From positions 27,602,420 through 27,666,419 of the forward strand of contig OX457039.1 of the NCBI GenBank assembly GCA_949752735.1: DNA of 64,000 bases, given 5' to 3'. The notes beneath the pieces were generated by a model that was not told the origin of the DNA, did not search any database, and was given only the letters and a program-made list of their open reading frames with translations. Below are positions 23,095 to 35,200 of this stretch, piece by piece. Every line of letters starts with the position of its first letter. Position 1 is the first letter of the stretch. The translations under genes were made by a program, and so were the position numbers. The DNA is from Lumbricus terrestris (Eukaryota > Annelida > Clitellata > Crassiclitellata > Lumbricidae).

Positions 23095-24440
23095 TTGCCG
23101 ATTGGTCTTCTACCAGTCAATCAGTCGGCCTATCGAAGCTGTCATTCGACCGAGACCGCACTACTGAAAGTAGTCAGCGACATCATTGAGGCGATCGACA
23201 CAGGTGACCATGCCCTGCTTGGGCTGTTGAATCTCTCAGATGCATTTGATACCGCTGACCAAGACATCTTGGTTGAGCACTTATCAAGAACATCCGGGAT
23301 CCGATTGGCCATGGTCGACTGGCTCTGCTCCTACCTCTGTGGTCGCCAGCGGTCAGTGCTATTAGACGGGGTTCTTTCATCCATCCGCTCCCTCATCTGT
23401 GGAGTCCCTCAGGGCTCAGTGCTAGGTCCACTGCTTTTCCTACTCTACACCGTCAACGTGGGAGAGCTTACCAAGAGTCTTGGCTTGTCATCACACTTCT
23501 ATGCCGATGACTTGCAGCTCTACAAGTCAGGACCTCCATCAACGGTTGTACACCAGTGGCAGCAAATGGACCTTAGTATTGAGTGGATCGCAGAGTGGAT
23601 GAGATCGAACAGACTGTGGCTCAACCCTGAGAAGACAGACTTTCTGTGGGGCGCAACCAGCAGATGGTGGCTTCATCTGGACACCTGTGCGCTTAGTGTC
23701 TGCAGGCTACGATCACGCCTTCGACCTCGGTGTGTGATCTGGGCGTTGTGCTGGAATCTGAATTGTCCATGAGGTGCCATGTGGCTTGGACGGTCAGCAG
23801 CTGTTTTCGCCCTGATCTGTCTCATCAGGAGTTGTATCAAGTCCTTGCCTTTTGAGGCCGCCAGAGCAGCCGTCGCTACTTTCGTCATCTCTCAAGTGGA
23901 CCGCTGTAACAGTCTGCTGGCCGGAGTGCCTGCGTGTCTTTTGGATGGACTTCAGTCGGTGCTTAATGCCGCGGCGAAGCTCATTTGTAATAGGAGAAAA
24001 TACAATCATGTTACACCACTTCTACGCGATGTCTTGCATTGGCTGCCTGCCAGGCTGCCACGTTCCGAATTGAGTTCAAGCTCAGTTTTCTGGTATACAA
24101 ATCACTTCAATGGACAGCACCTGAATACATCCACGACTACTGTTCTGAGACCCATTCCTCCGCTTCTGGGCTGCGACTCGGGTCGCTTGGGAAGACCAAC
24201 CTTTGTGTACAGAGGATGAGGACATGTTTTGGCGACCGCGCATTCTCAGTTGCTGGTCCCAGATGTTGGAAAAGTCTTCCACCGGACTACAGATTGGCCG
24301 CCTCAGTGGACTCTTTTAAATCAAAGCTTAAAACTTATATGTTTGCTGTGTCTGATGCGCCCTTGTAGCAGAACGGCCACGTTACGGCACCATATGAATT
24401 GTGTTTATTATTATTATTTATTGCATAAAAATGTCTTGGC
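23095..24440 (+). mobile_element. CR1/L2-like LINE, degenerate
   Basis: RT reading begins at LLPVNQSAYRSCHSTETALL and continues LSDAFDTADQDILVEHL, GVPQGSVLGPLLFLLY and YADDLQLY. It then breaks into three or more frames (shifts near 23690, 23810 and 24050). The C-terminal module continues as SQVDRCNSLLAGVP, QSVLNAAAKLI, HVTPLLRDVLHWLP, CFGDRAFSVAGPRCWKSLPP. An ATT-rich tail follows near 24405. The frameshifts make it a dead copy. Confidence 0.88.
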
Positions 24441-24444
24441 AGAA

Positions 24445-26240
24445 AGCACGCTCCAAAAGCTCACTTGCTAAATGTTGTATACATGCATAATTACGTATAG
24501 TAAAAACACCTCATCACCTCAAAAAAATCATTCAATTGACCAGAATGTTTCAATCTGTAAAGTCTAGTAAAAAAAATACAACAAAAACAAAATAACCCAT
24601 AAATCACTGTTTGGACGGACTAAGTCAAAAGATGCGAGGAATGAAGTTACAATAAAGACAGGAGACAAGAAGACAGTTCAAACAAAAGGACGGTTGAGCG
24701 ATTGTTAACTAAGGCAACATGGAATCAAGGCATGACAATGCACAATACCACAGAATAAGTGCAATGATGTCAGGCACAACCAATCCAACTATACGACAAT
24801 TTTGCAAATAGCAAATACTTGTTGGACTGGTGTTGCTATCTCAAAACTTTGATTCATTGTATGGCTGTATTGAACAGGTGATTTTTCACTATTCGACCGA
24901 ACACGAATAGTGTACAGAATAGACCTATTTTGTACACTATTCATGTACACTGACAACATTCAGTCACTGTACACAAAGAATGAGACCGGACACCACGATG
25001 TTTCTGTATCTTTGAACACTGCACAAAAACTTTACTCACTCTACGAACAAATTTTGCTCACATCTACACATATGGAAAATGAGGCTCATAATTATAATTC
25101 TAAAGACAAATAACTGGGCACAAGTAAAAAGACAATAAAACGCATTGTGTATTTTATTACAATATAGCTGATTAATTGAATAACAAATAATCCAAAGGCC
25201 ACCACCAAAATAATCCTAAAAGTATATCAATGGAATAATTACATTTATTATACAAAACTTCAAAACATATTTTTTATTTACATACAGGAATGTCCTTCAA
25301 AGTTGATGACACGATTGGATTACATTGCAAGATTAATGTGCACACATCTCGACTTAATTAAATTCATTAAAAAAATGTCTGTATTGCAGCATAGATTGCA
25401 TATAACTCCGCCACCACAGACATACACGTACAAGCAAGCGTCTATGTTTTAAGTATGCAATGCTAACAAGCAGAGTCTTAGAACCTCTGAGAAACTAATA
25501 GAACTGACAAAAGCACCGTAGCAATTGACATCTTAGTAATCAGTTGTGTTTATCTGCATATATTACACAGCCAAATTAAGTTTTCATTCGCTTCTTGCTT
25601 GTATGTTACAGCTTTAGAATGATGCCTTAGTAAGAACAAACACACGCTTAATCAGAAGCTGCAGTTGGTAAAATTTTAAAAGTTGTACTCAATGTACTCA
25701 CCCAACAGTGTGCGTATGAAATTAGATCAAATAAACTGAATGTACAGTAAAAGAAATAAACTTCTATACATTACGAAGAATGCAACGGCTACTTTTCAAT
25801 GGATCATCCATCCCTAGAACAATCAAGTAAGATAACTGCAGATTAGTTGCGTGATGCTATCTCCAATGTATCCTTAGCAATGTCTCCTGCACCTCAAACA
25901 ACCGTTTCTTATCTATAGAACATTAGCAATCAAACATCTATTATTGCTAAAACAAAGATATCAATACTGCTAGCAGACAATTCCAAAAGTCTTAATAGAA
26001 TCCCAAGTGCCATGACGCCATGCCAGACTGCTGCATGTAACTGTTGCATTTATTTACAGCCTTGTAGTTACAATCTAACCCAAAGATATCATATAGCACC
26101 AATAACATCATGCAAGATATCACTACACTGTCACTTATAGAACATATACAGTCACTTATAAGAAAGCCATCCTCAATTAGAATCTACTAAACGAGCCCAG
26201 TTGATTATACGATACACCTCCACTTGCATCAATTCATCCC
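24445..26240. other. AT-rich stretch without gene
   Basis: Nothing recognised. Short ORFs look random. Confidence 0.5.
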
Positions 26241-26245
26241 AGAGA

Positions 26246-26273
26246 AAATAATAATAATAATAATAATAATATC
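26246..26273 (+). repeat. AAT microsatellite (SINE tail)
   Basis: TAA repeats at the 3' end of the minus-strand SINE. Confidence 0.85.
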
Positions 26274-26275
26274 TT

Positions 26276-26622
26276 CTTTAATGCTTCAATCTGACACACC
26301 GCAGAATGATTACAAGTACATGTTATACGAAATACGGCCCACTGTAGCACGACACGCAGATCGGCTTTACAGCAGTGGGTTCAGTAACTTAACCAATGGC
26401 CTAAGTACTGGATCATTTCTTGTCAGCCAGGCCAGAAGAGGGAGGGGCTAACTCTATTTTTAGCAGAACCCGAGTCAAGCAACACAACAGCAAAGTGCCA
26501 ATGGCAGCTAACAGAAAATTCAAATAAATTTTTGCCCTGTGTGAGGCTTGAACCCGGGTCGCGCGGATGACTCTCAGTTTAACGACCAGCGCTCTCACCA
26601 CTGAGCTACGGGACCCCCAATG
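26276..26622 (-). mobile_element. tRNA-derived SINE, copy 1
   Basis: Minus-strand head GTCCCGTAGCTCAGTGGTGA (box A) and CCGGGTTCAAGCC (box B), then a roughly 250-bp body that ends GTGTCAGATTGAAGC followed by an ATT-repeat tail (26246-26273). About 330 bp match the copy at 63.4-63.7 kb. Confidence 0.85.
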
Positions 26623-26639
26623 CAACAGAAATAACAGTT

Positions 26640-29063
26640 ATATCAGTTGATTGCAATCTCAGACAGATAACAAGACCAGCAGCAGTTTCAATGGACAAAA
26701 AAACAAGACTTTAAGGGGTCAAAAACGAAATGGTCATTTAAAATATCGTGCACTTTCTGAGCAGTGGGCACAGAATCATCTACTTATAGCAATCTAAAGG
26801 CCACCAAACGAATGTACCTGAAAAATGTCCAATGCACCAGCAAACAATGCATGACCAGGATAGCAAGGTATGTGTTCAACACATTAGTCAAACTCACACA
26901 CTTCAGCAGGCTTAAAATGGAAACATAACATTCTAGCACCAAACAGCAATGTCTTAATCTACCCATTATATGTACAACATATGTGACACAGAGGCTTAAA
27001 ACCTGTCACACGTAGGTGTCTGACCTTTTTATTCAGTCATGTGCTACAATGGTTCTGCTTTAAATACTTTTTACCAAATGAAAATATCTTTTTTCTAACT
27101 AAAGTTATACTCGTTTGATTCTTTCATTAATTAGTTTATAGTGAGAAATCAAATAACAATTTTCTGAATATTCGTGTCATAAAATTCATGAGAAACCACC
27201 AATGGATTATTCTGCAATTTTGCCAGATAATAAAGAAATATATTCTGAATCAAATAACACAAACATAAAGGTGTACATCCTGAATTAAATAACACAAACA
27301 GCATAAAAATCAGTTTACTACTTTGCAAATCATGGTGAATTCATAGCCATCAGCAGAAATGAAGAATATTCTACATTCTTAACCCTTTCACGTATTTCAG
27401 CTTTTAGTGCATTACATAAGAAGGAACAAGCAACGGGTTTTGAGTCCCGACGTCACATATATGTTGCATCAACGTGATAACTCATACAAATGAATTTTCA
27501 TGGCATAACTTACAACGTGTTTTTGACTGTGGAGCTTAAATAGTTTATATTTTAGGCAGCAGTCCAGTATAATCAAACTTTGCAGCAAGTGTTATTGACC
27601 CAAGTGGCAAAACATCTAGCAAAATCATATAAAATTTCAAATAAACTGACCTTTAATCATTTCAAAAAGAGCCTATACACCAAAAACAGCCAAAATACAC
27701 CCAAAAATTGAGCAAGAGAATGACATTTTAGGAAATCTGAAAAAAATCTCAAAAAACCGTAAGGACAACCATGCAGCTCGCTTGCCATAGATTATCTAAT
27801 TACTACTGACAAAGTCAACGGCTTTAAACTTACTAGTCACTTCAGGTGAAATTACAAGCACTGCATCTCAAACAAGATGATACTAAACAGTCACAATCTA
27901 CATGAAAAATGGATGTTAGACAACAATAAGTAAAAATCCTTTTCGTAATACTCGTAATATTACACTCGTAATACAAAGCTAGTAATGAAGACCACATTTA
28001 CAAAATACACACAAATACAAATAATTACTGGTAACAAAACAGGTAAAACAAAGGAAACTCAAATATATATTATTAGAAATTCAAATTTCACTTAACTGAC
28101 TGGCAAGCTCACATAATATGCCTACAGCAATACTATGATCACATAATGACGGAAGACGAAGTTAGTGCATAGTCTTAAACTTTTGGATGATTTGCAAAAC
28201 AATACATTCTCACAGAAAAATGGTTGCATATGATTACTAACAATGAAAATTGAACAAATCCGATAGACTCTTGTCTGTAATAAACCGATCTGCAAATATG
28301 AGCAATGACCATAATGTCTATAAATCTCGAAAATGCTGCCCTTAGGCCGGAAAGGTTGAATGGTCTTTTACAATGTTCGTGCCAAAGCTTAAATTAATGG
28401 GAACGTTACTGAATTTAATAGTACATCAAAAATAATCCTGAAATCATAAAAATATCTCATTTTAAAATCATTTTGTTCAATTGCCTCATTTCAGTACATT
28501 TTTTTCAAATTGACAAACAGACAGGACAAAGAAACAATGAAGCCATAAAAAATACTCATCAGCTAACCCTTTACCGACAAGCACATGCTAAAATGTACAG
28601 GAAATCAATGCTCGTTGTAAAGTAATACACAAAATGTAGCCACATCCTTCAAAATCCAAATGAAAATCTTCTCCACTCCCAGTTCATCAATTTGAACCAT
28701 AAAAGTCATCAGCATAAACACAATAACTTGCTACTGGTCAATTTAAATTCGACTAACTGCCTGTTTCTTCTATGTTGTACACAGTAGCCAAGGCTCAACT
28801 TGACCTTCAAATTTTCTAACACTAAGCAGAGGCTAGACTCATTTTATCAGAATGTCAGGTAACAGAATTAGACATCTACCTGGTCACACAACAACCAGTA
28901 ACCAGGTAAACCTAAAAAAGAACAGAGTCTAATTTCATCACAGTTATTAGAATGAACGCCAAATGTCGTGAAATCATGATCAAAACAGAACCACGATTCA
29001 GATAATATTGTAACCATTTTGCAGATAAATGACGGACTGTTCAAAAAGGAAGACTTGCAAAGA
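26640..29063. other. Non-coding AT-rich stretch downstream of the CIP4-like stop
   Basis: No ORF of interest and few recognisable repeats, apart from TTAACCCTTTCACG at about 27380 and CTAACCCTTTACCG at about 28564, which look like micro-MITE ends. On the minus strand it follows the stop codon directly, so it includes the 3' UTR. The polyadenylation site cannot be fixed by eye. Confidence 0.6.
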
Positions 29064-29209
29064 TCAGTTATTAAACTTAATATACGACGTTGGTACATAT
29101 CCAACAGTTTTATCGGATGCCATGACTTGGGTCCATCCATCTCCCTGATCGTGGTCCATGACTGTGAACTGCTGACCAGATGACATGCATAACGACCCAT
29201 CGCCTGTAC
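29064..29209 (-). CDS. CIP4-like exon 14 (SH3 core and stop)
   Basis: TGDGSLCMSSGQQFTVMDHD, QGDGWTQV and GYVPTSYIKFNN, then TGA. The conserved SH3 Trp and the ALYxY, GYVPxSYI signatures are present. The protein ends two residues after the last SH3 strand. Confidence 0.95.
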
Positions 29210-32200
29210 CTAAAAACATCCGACAAACAGATCACGTCAGAATGCAATATTTCTAGAAACATATCAATTAGGTTCATCAGTCTTCCTCGCTTCCTCTTAC
29301 CATATTTTTCTATGTATAGGTCACAGTTTTTTTACATGAGGGCTGTGGATGGCATCTGATTTAAAGAAGTGAACAGAATAATGTGATATTCAATAGCCAA
29401 CTGCAGCTCTATCAGCTAATAAATCACACTTGGATTCTTTTAGCTATGTGTATGTATGTGCACTTGTTATAGTGCCCCTTCAAGATTACTACCCAGAAGC
29501 GCTCCCAACTACAGCATGGACACTAAATCGGAATTTCACGCCAAAGCGCCTGAGCAATTGCGAGTGAAGGACTTGTTCAAAGTCCCTACTAGGCAATATG
29601 GGGTGGATTCAAACCAGCAACCCTCTGCCTACAAGGCAACGAACATACCCACTACACCACCGCGCCGCACAAAGACGTAAGGTATAGAATGAAGCATTTA
29701 CAATTTCGAAATAATGACAAACAGTAAAGATTTGAACCTTTAATTTCAAAATAACTAAAACACTATAAAACCAAAACATGCATCAAACAAAATGGCGTCA
29801 GACACCTACGGGCGATGAGCCCACGGTTCATGATGATGATGATACATCAAACATTGACGAAAGAATTTTCTTTCAAAAGTGTAAAAATTAAATTTGAACA
29901 AAACGACAATATTTAATAAGTGTTTGCTTAAGGCCCGATCATCTATGGAAGCTCTCCGTCTCCCTATGTTTTCCGCCCAATGCATAGCCTCCTGTATCGA
30001 CAGACCCATCTCCCGATAGTCCTCCTTTATCATGTCCCTCCATCGTTTCTTCAGCCTTCCCCTTCTTCTCCTTCCCTGTATGTATCCATTGAAGACTATC
30101 TTTGGATATCTGTCATTCTCCATCCTGACCATGTGCCCAAAATAGCGCAGTCTTCTGTTCTGTATACTGCTCACTATGTCGTTCCAAATGTTTAATCTTG
30201 TGTATATCACCGTGTTCCGTATTTGATCTCTTCTTGTAACTCCCTCTATCTTTCGTAAACAAGCCATTTCGAACACCTTAAAATTAATTATTTAGCCACA
30301 AAAACGAGAGATTAACGAGCATTGCATATAAGAATAAGCGCAAATAAACATGATTTTTTACCGTTTTTTAAAGGGTAGCATATAGCTTTGCCTCGTGGCA
30401 AACCTTTTGGCTTTTGATGTGGTGGGTCACATATACGTATTATGTATATATACAATTATACATGCCTGTATACATATTCACATACACGTGTGCCTTCCGT
30501 GACCTACCGTCATATGCATAAAGTGCTGTACACGTTCCTCCATCAGCAAATTCATCGTCAGAAAATCCTTCGAAGTTGTCTGTTTGTGGCGGAGGTGAAG
30601 GAATGGGGTCTGGATTGCCAGTCAACCTTTTTACAACAGTCACAGTGGAAGAATGCCTTGCATTGGCATTTCCATCGGTCCTAAGTTCAACAAGACAATG
30701 ACCATTTAAACAATCAGGACAATTGATGTGTGTTATTCACATGAATGGAGCAATTCTTACAAGCACAATGTTTGCTCAGGAGATATGTGAAAGAATTCAC
30801 CAGTTGGCGTTGAGCTTGCTGTTCAAACTTGCTAACCCAGGTTGTCTCTGATGATTTCATTTCAACTATCTTCATTGCTTAGGATATTGCATTGAAAATC
30901 AATCTCAGCAAGTCTTCACTTCACCTTGCTTATTGATCATCTATATATACATAACAGTTGGTCACAACCGGAAACCCAGAAGGGATTAGAAGTCCCACTG
31001 GTAGGGCTACCTATATGCACGCTTACAGATTCAAGATGGTAGATAGGCAAGTATCATGTAAATATTTATAATCTGGATATACACATGATGCAGTCTTAAC
31101 TAAAAATATAAACATTGGCAGTCAGGACAACATGAGGTTGTTAAGCTATCAAACCTTAACTAAGAAAAGGAATAAAATGAAATAAACCTTAACTAGAAAA
31201 TATTGAACATTTATAATCTTGTGATGCCTAGGTTAGTGACACTAGATCTAGCTTCCCATCTAACCACAATCTCATCACTGCAACAATGTCAATGGGTACA
31301 TCCAGTAGTTAGGGTACATCCAGTAGTTTATTCGTATCACCTGGTATTGCTGCCATTGTTTGAATTCTTTAAAGGATTAGAAAGATCTTAAAATGGAGTT
31401 GAAGCAAAACAATAAAGTCGAGAACATAAAGATTTGGGTGGAACAATGTGCTCCGGAGTCAATCAACACAAACTATTTCCAAACCAGTCCAGGTGGCAGA
31501 TTCATGTTACAACAACTGTCTACTGTTGTTCTCAGGGAGCTGCAAAACGTTGCACCTCACAGTACTTGCTTTAGACTAAATTCCTCACAAATAATAAGCT
31601 GCTTCAGGCCAAAGCAAGTCAAACAAGACCATCATCATTTGCTATCTTCATTTTGCTATTTTTCAAATTGCACACAATCATAACACAATACTCAATGCAA
31701 CATTGCCTGCCACAGACCCGTTTGGCTCAGTTTTAGCCATAGTTGTAAAAAACTTTTTTCCCCGTTTTTTATTCTCTCCCAAAAAACGTCGTTTTCTTCG
31801 TTTTTTATTTTTCCCATCGTTTTTTATTTTTATTTTTTAACTTTATTTATTCATTTACTTTCTGTTATTGTATTTCTTAATTTGAATTTTTCTGATATTC
31901 CTTATGTTTTCCGCCAACTCTCAAGGATTCAGCTAACTAAAGTCATTATTTCATCGTTTAACATCATCATTTAAGAGATAGCCTGCGTGTGGTAGGTTCC
32001 TAATCAATGTTTTCAAGGTTAAAATTCGGTTTTAGATGTAGCAAAGTCAAATTATTTACCGCTTCCGTTTTTTATCGTTTTTTTTGTCATTTTTCCCCCC
32101 GAAAAAAAACGACGTTTTTTATTTCCGTTTCCATCGTTTTTTACATCTATGGTTTTAACTGACTTTAAATGATTGTGCACAGCACAATGAGTGCTTTAAA

Positions 32201-35200
32201 TTAATAAATGCTGGTGGTCCCCAAACACCAACAATCTTTACAACTGACTAACTTCGAGATTGGGTTATTAAAAGCATACAGAGTTGCCACTCAAAATTAA
32301 AATAATTTTTTTAATCTGTCCGAAAGTTATATTTTAAAACTCATCCTATAATAATAACTGCAAAACTCTTGGAAGTTAGAGAGAAACAAAGCTACACTTT
32401 TTTAAAATAAATATCATGGTTTCGACATGCAAGTCACATTCTGTATAAAATTAAGCACCGACTATCATAGTACGATGATATCGCACACGAGCAAAATACT
32501 ACTCAAAATAATCCACAAAAGAATGGAGAAGACAATTGAAAGAGAATTACCAGCCAACCAAGCGGGATTCAGGAAGGCGCGAGGAACGCGTGATCACATC
32601 GCCAATATAAGGTGGATTATGGAGAGACAGAGGGAGTACGGGCAAGAGGTGCATATGTGTTTTATAGACTACAGCAAGGCGTTTGATTGCATAGACCATA
32701 CACTACTGTGGAGGACACTAATCGAGATGGGAATTCCGAAGCATCTGGTTAAACTACTGAAAGGCCTTTACGTGGATCAAGAGGCGGTTATAAGAACTGA
32801 ATATGGAGACACAGGGAAATTTAAAATAAGGAAAGGAGTGAGGCAGGGGTGCATTTTGTCCCCTTTCCTGTTCAATCTGTATGCCGAGAGAATTATGAGG
32901 AGGGCTGGATTGGAGGAGGTAACAGAGGGGGTAAGGATAGCGGGGAAAATACTGAATAATTTGAGGTACGCTGATGATACGACATTATTGGCGGGTAAGA
33001 AGGACGACCTGGCCGAGTTAATAAGAAGAGTCAGGATGGAAAGCGAAAAGGCGGGACTATACTTCAATGTAAAGAAAACAAAAGTTATGACAACTGCAAC
33101 ATTGGAAAACTTTGAGGTGGATGGAGAAACGATAGAGGTAGTATCGAGCTTCACATTCCTGGGATCTATGTTAGAGAAGGAGGGAAGATGTGATATGGAA
33201 ATAAGGCGGAGGGTAACAATGGGAAAAACGGCAATGAACGGTCTGGGAAATATTTGGAAAGATAAATATGTGAGCAGGGAAACAAAGAAAAGACTGGTAA
33301 GAGCACTGATCTTCCCGGTCGTCCTATATGGATGCGAAACATGGACAAAGACACTGGATATGGAAAAGAAAATCAACGCGTGCGAGATGAGGATTTGGAG
33401 AAAAATGTTAAGGATTTCATGGACGGAGAAGAGAACTAACGAATCGGTGCGTGAGGAGCTCGGAATAGAGAGAGATGAGACACTACAGCAAACAGGGACT
33501 TGGAGGAAATTGAGCTACTTCGGCCATGTGATGAGATCTAACGGTTTGGAGAAGGAGCTGATGACGGCATGCGGTGAGGGAAGGAGGAGACGCGGAAGAC
33601 CAAGGAAGAGATGGTTGGATGAGGTACAGGAAAAGTCTGGCATGAACTTGGAGGAGCTGAGAGAGGCAACAAGAGAGAGGGGACACTGGAGAGGATACAT
33701 CAAGAATATCGCCAGAGCTCCAAGAGCTGACGGCACCAGGTGACCAGGTGATCATAGTACTAAGACTTACGTGTCTTGTGGGGTAGCGTCCTTTCTATGA
33801 ATGTTAGGACTGGCATTTGGTGTATGACCTGACTCTTGGAGGCGACCTTCTGCCTCTGTCAGATAGTTCTACAGCGACAAGAAGACAACAGCAAAAAGTT
33901 AGAGGTCTAAAAACATTAGTTTCATATGCCACACCATTTTCTTCCTGATGACATGGTCAAACTAATATAATTATCTGTCAATTTACTGCAACATCAACAT
34001 CTATAAATCTTGGCTGCATCAGCTTAATCAAATTCTTCTGCATCCTATTCATAGTGTGTTCAGGGTGACAGTGCTTTATATACTGCGTCAGTTAATAATT
34101 TGTATAATTATAATAATAAGTTTTATAATTTGATGCTGACATAACAAAGTAAGTATGATGATGCATTGACCCCCATGACCTTGGCCACACCCTTTTCTAT
34201 CACTGACATAGAAAGCTTGGTCACACCCTTTTCTATCACTGACATAGAAAGCTTGGTCACACCCTTTTCTATCACTGACAGAGAAACACAAACTGTCGAG
34301 CTCCCATTTTCTCTTATATTGCAACATAAAAAATGCATTCATTTTCTATGTGATTACCCTGAGTAGCCGTGGTTCAATACCAAAGTCCTGGGGCAGCTAA
34401 CTAAAACTATACGAGCACCTCTCATCACTGTATGCATGGATCTGTTTCAATGGCTAAGCCATAAACACAGACAAGTCTGATGCAATTTTGTTTGGTCCAT
34501 GCATACATTCTCCATCTAGAATAAGTCTTTTAGACATTGTCAAAACACTTGGGGTAACCTTGGACAGTATGGTAAGCTCACATTCAAACTGCACATAATA
34601 AACCTTTGTAAACCTTTTTTCTATCCAATCAGATTGGTTCTGACTAAGAATATGTTGCAAACCATAGCTTGTCTCGTTGTCCCTTGATAATGCTAATTTG
34701 ATTTTGTGGGTCTCCCACCTGCTTGACCTACACAGACTTCAACACCAGCACAACTCCCTACCCTAAAACACTACTAATTTCTTACATTCCTCCTCATTGC
34801 CTGCGATCATCAAGTATGCATCTTTTAGCTGAGCCACGATGCTAAACAGACATGGGATCGAGTGACTTTAAAGTCTCTGTCGCAAGGAATGGAATCGACC
34901 TACACTCTGTCTTCGTAGTTCAAATTCACATCCTTGCTTCACATGACAGCTTCTAACTATTTCTCATCGTTTTCAAGCACTTGGAGAACTAGTCAATTAC
35001 CCACAGTCCCACACCTCAAATTTATATTATTATTAATAACTATCTGTGGTACCCGGCGTTGCCCGGGAATTTTAGGGGTTCGCCGCATTCCCGGCCAATC
35101 CCCAACTTCCCCACCCTCACTTCGCCCCATTCCCTCCCTCCCTAAGCCCATCCCTCCCCTCCCTCTATTAATAATAATAACAACAATAATAATAATAAAA

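Noticed and set aside
26530..26620. tRNA gene
   Set aside because: Boxes A and B are present but the stems do not pair well and a 250-bp shared body follows, with a second copy at 63.6 kb; this is a SINE head.
29456..29680. 74-codon ORF
   Set aside because: Lies entirely within a reversed SINE.
32777..33755. Minus-strand ORFs opposite the RTE-like element
   Set aside because: Antisense shadows of the reverse transcriptase frame.
35048..35063. CCCGGCGTTGCCCGGG palindrome as an operator or binding site
   Set aside because: More likely a piece of a dispersed repeat; no context for a regulatory site.
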